Assembly (NCBI RefSeq): GCF_003327285.1
Contig: NZ_KZ848475.1
Location: 186,001-250,000 of the forward strand
Length of the DNA stretch: 64,000 nt
Direction: 5' to 3'
DNA from: Microbacterium sorbitolivorans
GTDB lineage: Bacteria; Actinomycetota; Actinomycetes; Actinomycetales; Microbacteriaceae
This document shows positions 28,687-37,681 of the stretch, in pieces. Position numbers and translations under genes: made by a program. Each line of letters opens with the position of its first letter. Position 1 is the stretch's first letter. The notes under the pieces are model-generated. The model did not search any database. It was not told the origin of the DNA and saw only the letters and a list, made by a program, of their open reading frames with translations.

Positions 28687-29033
28687 CACAAATTGAGTTG
28701 AGCGAAGCGGAGATCGACCGTGTGTTCCAGGCACTGGCGACGTCGACCCGGCGCGACATCCTGCGCCGCACGATCGCCGAAGAGCAGTCGGTATCGGCCC
28801 TCGCCGCGGAGTACGACATGTCGTTCGCCGCGGTGCAGAAGCACGTCGCCGTGCTCGAGGCCGCGCAGCTCATCATCAAGCGCGCCGAGGGACGCGAGCG
28901 GCTCGTCCGCGCGGATCCGTCGATGATTGCGCGCGCCCGGGCGCTGCTCGCCCAGTACGAAGACATCTGGCGGGCGCGCGTTGCCCGCCTCGACGACCTG
29001 CTGGCCGAAGACTCGGCCGGCAACCCGCAATAA
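28680..29033 (+). CDS. ArsR-family winged-helix repressor
   Basis: A 117-aa regulator with the ArsR winged helix: RVFQALATSTRRDILRRT, then SVSALAAEYDMSFAAVQKHV (recognition helix) and VLEAAQLIIKRAEGRERLV (wing). No Cys metal-sensor motif is present, so it belongs to the group paired with SRPBCC proteins rather than to metal sensors. The ATG overlaps the palindromic operator and is probably leaderless. The SRPBCC gene follows after 34 nt. Confidence 0.9.
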   Translation: MVAQIELSEAEIDRVFQALATSTRRDILRRTIAEEQSVSALAAEYDMSFAAVQKHVAVLEAAQLIIKRAEGRERLVRADPSMIARARALLAQYEDIWRARVARLDDLLAEDSAGNPQ

Positions 29034-29067
29034 CGACCACCCGCAGCACCGTTTGAAGGAGAAAATC

Positions 29068-30060
29068 ATGCCCGTCACCGACGTCTCCACCGACGCTGAG
29101 AACCTGACAATGACCGTCATCGCCGACTTCGCCGCACCCGTCGAGCGGGTCTGGGCCGCGTACAGCGACCCGCGCCAGCTCGAGCGCTTCTGGGGTCCTC
29201 CCGGATGGCCCGCCACGTTCACCAGCTGGGACCAGTCGATCGGCGGCCACGCGACCTACACGATGCACGGCCCGCGCGGCGAGAAGTCGTCCGGCCGCTG
29301 GGAGTTCCTCGCCATCGACGCCCCAACCCGCCTCGAGGTGCTCGACGCCTTCGCCGACGAGGAGGGCAACCTGCTCGAGAACTTTCCCTCCATGCGGATG
29401 GAGTTCGACTTTGAGTCGACGCCCGAGGGCACGCGCATGGTCAACGTGAGCCACTTCGCCTCGGCCGAGGCCCTCGAGCAGATCGTCGCGATGGGCGCCA
29501 TCGAGGGCACCCGCATGGCGATGGAGCAGATCGACGCCGTCCTGCAGGATCTCCGCGAGTTCGCGGAGGGCAAGGGCACGCGCCTCGAGCTCATCGACGA
29601 CACCCACGTGCGCATCACCCGCCTCGTGAACGGCCCGCGCGAGCTCGTCTGGCGCGCGCACCACGAGCCCGAGCTGATCCGCCAGTGGATGCTCGGCCCC
29701 GACGGGTGGGAGATGACCGAGTGCGTCGCCGCGACCGAGGTCGGGCAGTCGTATCGCAACACCTGGGCGCCCGTCGGCGACACCCCCGGCGAGGCCTTCG
29801 GGTTCGAGGGCGAGGCGCTCATGCTCGAGCCGCCGCGCCGCTCGGTGTCGACCGAACGCATGCAGGGCCAGCCGGTCGAGACCCTCAACGACCTCAACCT
29901 CTACGAGGAAGACGGCGCGACCCTCGTCACGGTGCTCATCGAGTATCCCGACAAGGACACCCGCGACATGATCCTCGCGACCGGGATGGTCGACGGCATG
30001 GAGGCCTCGTTCGCACGCCTGCAGCGCACGATCCTGGATCCGGCGGGCGCGGAGGGCTAA
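29068..30060 (+). CDS. Tandem SRPBCC (AHSA1/START-like) protein
   Basis: A 330-aa protein of two AHSA1-type ligand-binding domains in tandem, about 12-165 and 175-325. Both start with the family pattern (APVERVWAAYSDPRQLERFWGP; NGPRELVWRAHHEPELIRQWML). Single-domain homologues of about 150 aa are common partners of ArsR repressors, so this looks like an internal duplication or fusion. The ligand is unknown. AAGGAG lies 8 nt before the ATG. It is co-transcribed with the ArsR gene. Confidence 0.88.
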   Translation: MPVTDVSTDAENLTMTVIADFAAPVERVWAAYSDPRQLERFWGPPGWPATFTSWDQSIGGHATYTMHGPRGEKSSGRWEFLAIDAPTRLEVLDAFADEEGNLLENFPSMRMEFDFESTPEGTRMVNVSHFASAEALEQIVAMGAIEGTRMAMEQIDAVLQDLREFAEGKGTRLELIDDTHVRITRLVNGPRELVWRAHHEPELIRQWMLGPDGWEMTECVAATEVGQSYRNTWAPVGDTPGEAFGFEGEALMLEPPRRSVSTERMQGQPVETLNDLNLYEEDGATLVTVLIEYPDKDTRDMILATGMVDGMEASFARLQRTILDPAGAEG

Positions 30061-30084
30061 TTCCTCACCTTCCCGCCGGGCCGT

Positions 30085-30135
30085 CAATTCTCCGCGCGGT
30101 CATCTGCGATTCGCAGATGACCGCGCGGAGAATTG
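30085..30135. repeat. 51-bp intergenic palindrome, copy 2
   Basis: A perfect palindrome of 25-bp arms around one central T (arm starts caattctccgcgcggtcat). It shares its core with copy 1 at 28579-28629. It lies between the convergent SRPBCC and hydrolase genes and is followed by cagtttta, so it may also end transcription. Confidence 0.85.
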
Positions 30136-30140
30136 CAGTT

Positions 30141-31424
30141 TTAGAGGGCCCCGCCCTCCTGCTCCACGCGGGTCATGAGGGTGCGGACGATCTGCGGATC
30201 CTGGCGCAGGCCGTCGTGCTCGAACTCGTTCGTAATCCAGAGGTGCATGTTCGGCACGGCGTCGCGGGTCTGCTCCGCGAACTCGATCGGCACGAACATG
30301 TCGTCGTGGTACATCGCCGCCGCGACCGGCACCTCGTTCTTCGCGAGCTGGCCGAGGTCGTACAACTCGGGGTGATCGGTGCGCTCGTGCAGCGCGAGGG
30401 CGGCGTCGCGGAAGGGCCGGAGCGAGGCGATCTCGTCGAACTGCCACGGGAAGAACATCTCGCCCGTGAACGGCACCGGGCCCTCGGCGTCGGCCTCGAA
30501 ACCGCCGACCTCGGAGCGCATGCGGTGCGCGGCCCAGCTCGTGGATCCGGTGCCCGAGGCGTAGATCTCTTCCTGCAGGATCGCGTAGAGCGGGTTGCCC
30601 CAGTACTGCGTGCGCGCGTCGACGCCCGCGAGGAACGTGTCGCTCAGGCGGCCCGACGGCAGCATGGCCTCATCGAGCATCCACAGCAGCCCCTCGAATC
30701 CGGTCGACATGCCGAAGTCGATTCCGAGGGTCTGCAGGCGGCGCGCCGAGAGCCTGTCGCCCGACGGGAGGATCACCTCGTCGTTCGACACGACGTCGAC
30801 GATCGTCGTCATCGTGTCGATGTGCTGCGGGTAGCGGCGGTAGAACTCGGCCGTCTTCCGCGCCGTGCGGGGCAGGGTGTTGCGGTAGATGTCTTCGGCG
30901 TTCGGCGTGATCGAGGTGATGCCGCCCGTCACGTAGCAAGCCGACAGCGCCTCGGGCGCAAACGACAGGTAACTGAGCGTCAGGAAGCCGCCGTAGCTCT
31001 GCCCGAGCGTCTGCCAGCGGGCGCCGCCGTAGACCTCGCGGCGGATGTGCTCGGCGTCGGCGATGATCTGCTCGGCGCGGAAGAGGCGGATGTAGTCGGC
31101 GGCTTCCTCGGCCGTGAGCCCCGCGATCGCCGCGCGGTCGACGGGCGTCGAGCGGCCGGTGCCGCGCTGGTCCAGGAGCAGCACGCGGTGGGTCTTCAGC
31201 GCCTCGCCGATCCATCCGCCCTCGGGCGCGGGGCGCGGCCCCTTGCCGCCCGGCCCGCCCTGCAGAAACAGCAGCACGGGCGCGTCCTGCATCCCCGGCT
31301 TCGACACCTCGCGCGCGAAGACGTCGATGCGGCGAGCGCCGGCCGGATCCGCCCAGTCGAGCGGGACCTCGAGCGTGATGTCGCGAACGCGGAGCCCGCG
31401 CAGGGAGAACTCGTGAATCGTCAT
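30141..31424 (-). CDS. Alpha/beta hydrolase, proline iminopeptidase-like (S33)
   Basis: A 427-aa cytoplasmic hydrolase of the prolyl aminopeptidase family. FLQGGPGGKGPRP is the oxyanion loop, LLDQRGTGRST is typical of S33 peptidases, and GQSYGGFLTLSYL is the nucleophile elbow with the catalytic Ser. The Asp is probably in YHDDMFVP and the His in TNEFEHDGLR near the end. It would release N-terminal Pro or other residues from small peptides. It lies 34 nt after the LLM monooxygenase gene in the same direction, so it may be the last gene of that operon. Confidence 0.87.
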   Translation of the reverse strand: MTIHEFSLRGLRVRDITLEVPLDWADPAGARRIDVFAREVSKPGMQDAPVLLFLQGGPGGKGPRPAPEGGWIGEALKTHRVLLLDQRGTGRSTPVDRAAIAGLTAEEAADYIRLFRAEQIIADAEHIRREVYGGARWQTLGQSYGGFLTLSYLSFAPEALSACYVTGGITSITPNAEDIYRNTLPRTARKTAEFYRRYPQHIDTMTTIVDVVSNDEVILPSGDRLSARRLQTLGIDFGMSTGFEGLLWMLDEAMLPSGRLSDTFLAGVDARTQYWGNPLYAILQEEIYASGTGSTSWAAHRMRSEVGGFEADAEGPVPFTGEMFFPWQFDEIASLRPFRDAALALHERTDHPELYDLGQLAKNEVPVAAAMYHDDMFVPIEFAEQTRDAVPNMHLWITNEFEHDGLRQDPQIVRTLMTRVEQEGGAL

Positions 31425-31458
31425 AAGTCCATGATCCCAGGCGGGCCCGGGGCGCGCC

Positions 31459-32829
31459 CTAGAGGTTCGCTCCCCCGCGGTACCTCGTGCCCTGGTGCGT
31501 GTCGGGCAGGCGGTCGCCGCGGCCGAACAGCCGGTTGCGCAGCGTGGTCGGCTCGCCGTCCTCGCGGATCCGGCCGCGCTTTCGCAGCTCGGGGATCACG
31601 AGCTCCGCGAAGTCGCGGGCCGTGTCGAACGAGTGATACTGGCGCAGGTTGATGCCGTCGACGCCGTCCTCGTCAAGCCACTTCTCGATCTCGTCGGCGA
31701 CGACCTTGGGGGTGCCGGCGACAAAGAAGCGACCCTCGCGTCCGTTGCGGATCCGCGCGAGCGCCTCGCCCGCGGTGAGGCCCGCGAAGCCCATAAGCCG
31801 GGCGAGGACCGCGGGGTCGCTCTGCTGCGCCGCGATGTCGTCGACCGGCGTCTCGTCCGGGTAGGCGGTCAGGTCGATCGGCATGCTCGAGTGGGCGAGG
31901 ATGCCGTCGAGGCTCTTGAAGTCCTGGTAGGTCTTCAGCTTGTCGGCGGCCTCTTCCTCGGTGCGGCCGACGATGACGCCCGCCTGCACGATGAACTTGA
32001 TGTCGCCGGATCCGCGGCCTTGGGACACGGCCGCGTCGCGCATCTCCTGCGCGTTGCGCTGGAAGTCTTCGCGGGTGTTGCCGCCCGTGAACACGAGTTC
32101 AGCGTGCCTGCCCGCGAAGGCGATGCCGTCGGCGGATCCGGTCGCCTGGAACAGCACGGGCGTGCGCTGCAGCGACGGCGACGAGAGGTGCGGGCCCTTG
32201 ACTTTGAAGTGCTCACCGACGTGGTTGATGTAGCGCACCTTGGCCGGATCTGTGTAGACGGCGTTTTCGACGTCGCGGACGATCGCGTCGTCGTCCCAGG
32301 ATCCCTCCCACAGCTTGTAGAGCACGTGGAGGTACTCGTCGGCCTTGCGGTAGCGCTCGGCCTTGGGGATCTCGCCCTCGAGGCCGAAGTTCTGCGCGGC
32401 GTTCGGCAGGTACGAGGTGACGATGTTCCAGCCGACGCGGCCCTTCGTCAGGTGGTCGAGCGTCGACATGCGGCGCGCGAACGCGAACGGCGGCTCGTAG
32501 GTCGTCGAGAACGTTGCGCCGAAGCCGAGGTGCTTCGTGACGGCCGCCATCGCGGGGATTACGAGGAGCGGGTCGTTGCTGGGGATCTGCAGGCCCTCGC
32601 GGATCGCCGTCTCGGGTCCGTCGCGGAAGGTGTCGTAGGCGCCCACGACGTCGGCGAGGAAGACGCCGTCGAAGCTGCCGTCCTCGAGGATCTGGGCGAG
32701 CTCCGTCCAGTACTCGATGTCGTTGAACTCGTGGCGGCGGTTACCGGGCAGTCGCCATAGACCGTGGGTGATGTGGCTCACCGTGTTCATCTCGAACAGG
32801 TTGACGATGAGCTTCTTCTTGTCGGTCAT
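31459..32829 (-). CDS. LLM-class flavin-dependent monooxygenase (NtaA/SnaA/DszA family)
   Basis: A 456-aa FMNH2-dependent oxygenase. The start LIVNLFEMNTVSHITHGLWR and the segments FDGVFLADVVGAYDTF, ARRMSTLDHLTKGRVGWNIVTS and TPVLFQATGSADGIAFA are typical of the NtaA/SnaA/DszA group. These enzymes attack C-N or C-S bonds in compounds such as nitrilotriacetate or dibenzothiophene sulfone. The start overlaps the stop of the DszC-like gene by 4 nt. It needs a flavin reductase, which is not in the window. The substrate is unknown; an organosulfur compound is a reasonable guess. Confidence 0.88.
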   Translation of the reverse strand: MTDKKKLIVNLFEMNTVSHITHGLWRLPGNRRHEFNDIEYWTELAQILEDGSFDGVFLADVVGAYDTFRDGPETAIREGLQIPSNDPLLVIPAMAAVTKHLGFGATFSTTYEPPFAFARRMSTLDHLTKGRVGWNIVTSYLPNAAQNFGLEGEIPKAERYRKADEYLHVLYKLWEGSWDDDAIVRDVENAVYTDPAKVRYINHVGEHFKVKGPHLSSPSLQRTPVLFQATGSADGIAFAGRHAELVFTGGNTREDFQRNAQEMRDAAVSQGRGSGDIKFIVQAGVIVGRTEEEAADKLKTYQDFKSLDGILAHSSMPIDLTAYPDETPVDDIAAQQSDPAVLARLMGFAGLTAGEALARIRNGREGRFFVAGTPKVVADEIEKWLDEDGVDGINLRQYHSFDTARDFAELVIPELRKRGRIREDGEPTTLRNRLFGRGDRLPDTHQGTRYRGGANL

Positions 32830-34052
32830 GCAGTTACTGCTTCTTTCTCGGCCGCGGGTGCCCCGGGAGCGCTGAAATCGGGGCGGGTTCCATTCAGTTC
32901 AAAGTCTCCCACGACCCTGCGGCGCTGCGCGGCGGGGTTGTGCGAGTGCACCGTACGGGCGTTGCGCCAGTGGCGGTCGAGCGCGGCCTTCGTCGAGACC
33001 GCGGAGGCCCCGCCGACCTCGAAGATCTCGGTCGCCGCCTCGAGCACGAGCGGCGCGACGACCTGCTGCAGGCGGTAGACGTCGAGCAGCAGGTCGGCGT
33101 ACGCGTCTTCCTCGCCGGCCGCGAACTTCTCGCTCGCGCGGTCGACATCGCGGGCGCCCGAGATCACGAGGCGCGCGGCGGCGTCGGCGCGCGCGCTCAC
33201 GGATCCGATGGTCTCCTGCACGAGGGTGTCCTCGCGCGGCAGGGTCTCGCCCGAGAAGCCGAAGATGCGGCGGCGGGGCCGCACGAACTCGACGGCGTCG
33301 CGCAGCGTCGCCTTGCCGATGCCGGCGGCCGCGGCGAGCAGGATCAGCTGGAACACCGACGCGATGTGGTGCCCGCGCGCCGGATCCTCCCCCGACACGA
33401 TGACGTCGGCGGGCGCGACGGCGACGCGGTCGAACGTCGTCGTGCCGGTGCCGGTGAGGGGCTGGCCGAAGCCGTCCCAGTCGTCGAATGAGGCGACGCC
33501 CGGGTCCTTCGTGCTCACCGTCACTCCGACGCGTGTATCGCCGTCGAGCGCCGAGAGGCGGATCCAATCGGCGTAGATGCTGCCGGTCGTGTAGTACTTG
33601 CGGCCCGTCAGGAAGATCTCGTCGCCCTCGCGCTCGATGCGCGTCGTGATCTCGGCGACCTCCTGCTTCTCCGACTGCGCGTTGCCGATGAAGTCGCCGC
33701 GCGCGATGCGCTGGATCCACGCCGCGTGGTTCGCCTCGTCGGCGTCGTAGCCCGCGACGACCTCCTCGACGACCGCGACGTGGCCGCGGTAGAGGTGGGC
33801 GAGGTTCGAGTCGGCGGAGGCGACGAGGATGAGGCGCTCGACCACCTGCTCGAAGCTCAGCCCGAGCCCGCCCCACTCGATCGGGAGGCGAATGGATCCG
33901 AAGCCGATGGCCTGCAACGCCCGCACTTCCTCGAACAGCAGCGTGTGGTTCTGTTCGCGCTCGACGGCACGCGCGGCGATGCCGATCAGCAGCTCGTCGA
34001 GGGCGCGGTCGAACTCCTCGAGGGTCTTGGGACGGGTGATCGTTGCAGTCAT
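32826..34052 (-). CDS. Acyl-CoA dehydrogenase-fold flavin monooxygenase (DszC/SfnC-like)
   Basis: A 408-aa acyl-CoA-dehydrogenase-fold protein. Features include GFGSIRLPIEWGGLGLSFEQ, GNAQSEKQEV in the FAD-loop position, LTGRKYYTTGSIYADWIRL, and ending HSHNPAAQRRRVVGDFELNG. The usual catalytic Glu region is absent, as in DszC-type oxygenases that use reduced flavin rather than dehydrogenate CoA esters. ATG 34052 (MTATITRP) was chosen, since the frame upstream is noncoding in character. Overlap with the LLM gene implies paired oxygenases. It diverges from the ABC importer. Confidence 0.85.
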   Translation of the reverse strand: MTATITRPKTLEEFDRALDELLIGIAARAVEREQNHTLLFEEVRALQAIGFGSIRLPIEWGGLGLSFEQVVERLILVASADSNLAHLYRGHVAVVEEVVAGYDADEANHAAWIQRIARGDFIGNAQSEKQEVAEITTRIEREGDEIFLTGRKYYTTGSIYADWIRLSALDGDTRVGVTVSTKDPGVASFDDWDGFGQPLTGTGTTTFDRVAVAPADVIVSGEDPARGHHIASVFQLILLAAAAGIGKATLRDAVEFVRPRRRIFGFSGETLPREDTLVQETIGSVSARADAAARLVISGARDVDRASEKFAAGEEDAYADLLLDVYRLQQVVAPLVLEAATEIFEVGGASAVSTKAALDRHWRNARTVHSHNPAAQRRRVVGDFELNGTRPDFSAPGAPAAEKEAVTA

Positions 34053-34090
34053 AACGCCCGACTGTAAAGAGAAAAGGCGCCCCGGCGCGA

Positions 34091-34146
34091 CTGTGTGACG
34101 CCGTGAGGCGTTATGTGACGACATACGGCGTCGCACGGCGACACAG
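34091..34146. repeat. Imperfect intergenic palindrome
   Basis: Arms ctgtgtgacgccgtg and the matching ...cgcacggcgacacag lie either side of a gacg centre, with several mismatches. It lies between the divergent DszC-like and binding-protein genes and may contain operators for both. Confidence 0.5.
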
Positions 34147-34218
34147 AGCCGCATCGGGTGGCCCTGACCTGGTTCCATAACTCCATCCCATTCGTCCCTT
34201 TCGTCTTGAAGGAACCCC

Positions 34219-35853
34219 ATGAACACCGCGCTTCGCCGTACGTCTCTTGTCATCGCTGCGACCCTCGCCGTCGGCATGTCGATGACCGCGTGCGCCGCGG
34301 CGACGCCGGCGGCCTCGGGCGGATCCACCGAAAAGGCGGGCGGCTCGCTCGTGTACCTCGACGCCGAGCTGTCGAGCAACACGCAGCTGCAGTCGAGCGG
34401 CACCTGGCAGGACAGCGCGTACGTCACGAACGTCACCGACCGCCTGCTCGACCGCGACCCCGAGACCGGCGAGATCGGCCCCTACATCGCCGACACGTGG
34501 AACGTATCGGACGACGGCCTCGTGTACGAGTTCCACATTGTCGATGGCGTGACCTACAGCGATGGCACGCCGCTGGATGCTGCGAACGTCGCCCGCAACC
34601 TCGAGTGGCAGGCGAACGGCGACGCCGACGGCGGCATCCCGGCGAACAACTGGTTCCCCGCCGTCTCCGACATCACGCACGACGACGACGCGCAGACCGT
34701 GACGGTCACGCTCGAGGCGCCCTACGCGCCCTTCCTCAACGTGCTGTCGTTCTGGCGCACCTCGCTCGTGGCCGACGCGACGATCGACTCGAGCCTCGAG
34801 GCGCAGTCGCAGCTGACGGGCATCATCGGCTCCGGGCCCTTCGTCGTCGAGTCCGAGAAGTACGGCGAGGAGATCGTGCTCACCGCCCGCGACGACTACG
34901 ACTGGGCGCCCGGAAGCGCCGCGCACGACGGCCGCGCCTACCTCGACGAGGTCGTCATCATCCCCGTCACGGAAGACAGCGTGCGCCTCGGCTCGCTGCG
35001 CTCGGGCGAGGCCGACCTCATCCGCTACATCCAGCCGAGCGAGGAGGCGGGCCTCGAAGCCGCCGGCATCACGGTCGTCGGCGTGCAGGGCGCCGGCAAC
35101 GTCAACGCGTGGGAGCTGCACCAGTCGGCCCCGTTCCTCGACGACGTGCGGGTGCGCCAGGCGCTGCAGCACGGCATCGACCGCCAGCAGATCCTCGACG
35201 ACCTCTACACCGACAACTGGCAGGTCGCGACGAGCACCGTCACGCCGACGACGTTCGGCTACGTCGACCTCTCGGACGAGTTCGCGTACGACGCCGACGA
35301 GTCGAACGCCCTCCTCGACGAGGCGGGCTGGACCGAGCGCGACTCCGACGGCTACCGCACGAAGGACGGCGAGCGCCTCAGCATCCTGACGTATATCGAC
35401 GTCTTCGACAGCACGTCCAAGCCGCTCTTCCAGCTGATCCAGTGGCAGCTCGAGCAGATCGGCGTCGAGCTCGTCATCAAGGAGACCGACTACGCGAACT
35501 ACTCCGCGACCATCGCGGATCCGGCCATTGGCGCACGCCGCAACGGTTGGCCGGAGGCCGACGCCTGGGTGCGCCAGAACGTCAACTACAACTCGACCCT
35601 CACCAACGGATTCGCCTTCCAGGAGCCGGACACCGAGCTCGACGCGCTGTACGAGGCGCAGGCCACGGCGACGACCGACGAGGAGCGCGCCGAGATCGTC
35701 GGCGACATCCAGCGCCGCGTGATCGAGCAGGCGTATGCCCTGCCGATCCTCGACGACACGCAGGTCTTCGGCCTGCAGTCGTACGTGCACGACTTCACCA
35801 CCACCTACGAGGCTCGCCCCACGTTCTACGACGTGTGGACCGAGAACAAGTGA
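34219..35853 (+). CDS. ABC transporter substrate-binding lipoprotein (SBP family 5)
   Basis: A 544-aa exported lipoprotein with signal and lipobox MTAC, acylated Cys25. The fold is that of oligopeptide/dipeptide/nickel binding proteins: LLDRDPETGEIGPYIADTW, FHIVDGVTYSDGTPLDAANV and DVRVRQALQHGIDRQQI are the conserved segments. GAAGGAA lies 6 nt before the ATG. It is the first gene of a four-gene importer operon (SBP, two permeases, fused ATPases). The substrate may be a peptide or the small molecule oxidised by the divergent flavin enzymes. Confidence 0.93.
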   Translation: MNTALRRTSLVIAATLAVGMSMTACAAATPAASGGSTEKAGGSLVYLDAELSSNTQLQSSGTWQDSAYVTNVTDRLLDRDPETGEIGPYIADTWNVSDDGLVYEFHIVDGVTYSDGTPLDAANVARNLEWQANGDADGGIPANNWFPAVSDITHDDDAQTVTVTLEAPYAPFLNVLSFWRTSLVADATIDSSLEAQSQLTGIIGSGPFVVESEKYGEEIVLTARDDYDWAPGSAAHDGRAYLDEVVIIPVTEDSVRLGSLRSGEADLIRYIQPSEEAGLEAAGITVVGVQGAGNVNAWELHQSAPFLDDVRVRQALQHGIDRQQILDDLYTDNWQVATSTVTPTTFGYVDLSDEFAYDADESNALLDEAGWTERDSDGYRTKDGERLSILTYIDVFDSTSKPLFQLIQWQLEQIGVELVIKETDYANYSATIADPAIGARRNGWPEADAWVRQNVNYNSTLTNGFAFQEPDTELDALYEAQATATTDEERAEIVGDIQRRVIEQAYALPILDDTQVFGLQSYVHDFTTTYEARPTFYDVWTENK

Positions 35854-35855
35854 CG

Positions 35856-36833
35856 ATGACTCCCCTCGGTTTCTTCAAGCGCATCGGGCAGTCGCTGCTC
35901 GTCGTCGTCCTCACCTACGTCTTCGTCTACGCCGTGCTGTTCCTGCTGCCCGGCGACCCGATCGAGAGCCGGATCAACAACCCGCAGAACCCGATCCCCG
36001 AGGATCAGGCCGAGGCGATCCTGAACTACTACCGCCTCGACCGACCGCCGCTCGAGCAGTTCTGGACCTCGGTCACGCGGATCCTGCAGGGCGACCTCGG
36101 CTACTCGCTCACCAACGGGCGCAAGGTCTCCGACCTCATGGCGCAGGGCATCGGCGAGACCGTGACCCTCGCGGCCCTCGCACTCGTGTTCGCGATCGTA
36201 TTCGCCCTCATCGTCGCCCTCATCGGCGTCTTCGCACCGTGGAAGGTCGTCCGTAACGCCGTCAGCACCCTGCCGACGCTCGCCTACGCGACGCCGGGCT
36301 TCCTCATCGCGCTCCTCCTCCTGCAGGTCTTCGCGTATCAGCTCGGCTGGTTCTCGTCGATCCGCGACGAGGGCTTCAAGTCGCTCCTTCTGCCGGCGAT
36401 CACCCTCGGCATCGGCGGCAGCGCCGCGATCGCGCAGGTGCTGATCCAGTCGCTCACCCGCGCGGCGAACGAGCCGTTCGTGACGGTTCTTCGCGCCTCC
36501 GGAACCGCGCCCGCGAAGATCATCGGCCGGCACGTGCTGCTCAACGGATCCATCCCCGCCGTCACGCTCCTCGGCCTCACGATCGGCGAGCTGCTCGCCG
36601 GATCCGTGATCGCGGAGACGATCTTCTCGCGCACGGGCCTCGGCTTCCTCACCGAGCAGTCGGTGCGCTCGCAGGACGGCCCCGTCGTACTCGCCGTCGT
36701 GATGTTCGTGTCGATCGTGTTCACGACCGTGAACCTCGTGACCGACCTCATCTACCCGCTGATCGACCCGCGCCTCGCGGGATCCGCCCGCCGCAAGAAC
36801 GCGGCCCTCGTGCCGGAAAGGGCGCACGCATGA
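35856..36833 (+). CDS. ABC importer permease (DppB/OppB type)
   Basis: A 325-aa inner-membrane permease with six helices. The N-terminal helix is followed by LLPGDPIESRINN, and the EAA loop reads ASGTAPAKIIGRHVLLNGSIP. ATG 35856 lies 2 nt after the SBP stop; GTG 35850 is also in frame. Its stop overlaps the next permease start (ATGA). Confidence 0.93.
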   Translation: MTPLGFFKRIGQSLLVVVLTYVFVYAVLFLLPGDPIESRINNPQNPIPEDQAEAILNYYRLDRPPLEQFWTSVTRILQGDLGYSLTNGRKVSDLMAQGIGETVTLAALALVFAIVFALIVALIGVFAPWKVVRNAVSTLPTLAYATPGFLIALLLLQVFAYQLGWFSSIRDEGFKSLLLPAITLGIGGSAAIAQVLIQSLTRAANEPFVTVLRASGTAPAKIIGRHVLLNGSIPAVTLLGLTIGELLAGSVIAETIFSRTGLGFLTEQSVRSQDGPVVLAVVMFVSIVFTTVNLVTDLIYPLIDPRLAGSARRKNAALVPERAHA

Positions 36834-37681
36834 CCGCCACCCTCACGCGTACCTCCGGCGTCGCGAGGCGCCCGCGCGTCGTCGGCGTGCTCGACGTCGC
36901 CGCCCTCACCTTCCTCGCGCTGCTCGTCGTCGCGATCGCGATCCCCGGCGTGCTCTCGCCGTACGACCCGCTCGCGGCGGCGCCCGGCCAGACGCTGCAG
37001 GCGCCGAGCCTCACGCATCCCTTCGGAACCGACTACCTCGGCCGCGACCTCTTCTCGCGCGTCATGCACGGCACGAGCCGCACGCTGCTGGCGTCGACGA
37101 TCGCGGTCTCGATCGGGCTCGGCGTCGGAACGCTCCTCGGCCTCTTCTCCGCCTACTTCGGCCGCGGCGTCGATGCCGTCATCAGCCGCATCGTCGACGT
37201 GCTCCTGTCGATCCCCGGCCTGCTGCTCTCGATGATGATCGTCGTCGCGCTCGGCTTCGGCGCCGTCAACGCCGCCATCGCCGTCGGGATCGCGTCGGTC
37301 GCGACCTTCGCGCGGCTCATGCGCTCCGAGGTCCTGCGGGTCAAGGCGCTCACGTTCGTCGAGTCGTCGCGCCACCTCGGCGTCGGGCCCGCGAGCCTGC
37401 TCTTCCGCCACGTCCTGCCGAACTCGTGGGGCCCCGTGCTCTCGATGACGACCCTGCAATTCGGATCCTCGATCCTCGCGATCGCGGCCCTGAGCTTCCT
37501 CGGCTACGGCGCCCCGCCGCCCCAGCCCGAGTGGGGCATGCTCGTCTCCGAGGGGCGCGAATACCTCGCCTCCTCCCCCTGGCTGACGCTGCTTCCCGGC
37601 CTCGTCATCATCCTCACCGTCCTCTCGGTCAGCCGCCTCAGCAAGCTGATCACCGCCGCACGCACGGGGGTTCGCTCATGA
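36830..37681 (+). CDS. ABC importer permease (DppC/OppC type)
   Basis: A 283-aa permease with six helices. HPFGTDYLGRDLFSRVMHGTS is the hallmark of DppC/OppC, and the EAA loop is SRHLGVGPASLLFRHVLPNSWGP (in part). It pairs with the preceding permease. Four-base overlaps on both sides show strong translational coupling within the operon. Confidence 0.93.
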   Translation: MTATLTRTSGVARRPRVVGVLDVAALTFLALLVVAIAIPGVLSPYDPLAAAPGQTLQAPSLTHPFGTDYLGRDLFSRVMHGTSRTLLASTIAVSIGLGVGTLLGLFSAYFGRGVDAVISRIVDVLLSIPGLLLSMMIVVALGFGAVNAAIAVGIASVATFARLMRSEVLRVKALTFVESSRHLGVGPASLLFRHVLPNSWGPVLSMTTLQFGSSILAIAALSFLGYGAPPPQPEWGMLVSEGREYLASSPWLTLLPGLVIILTVLSVSRLSKLITAARTGVRS

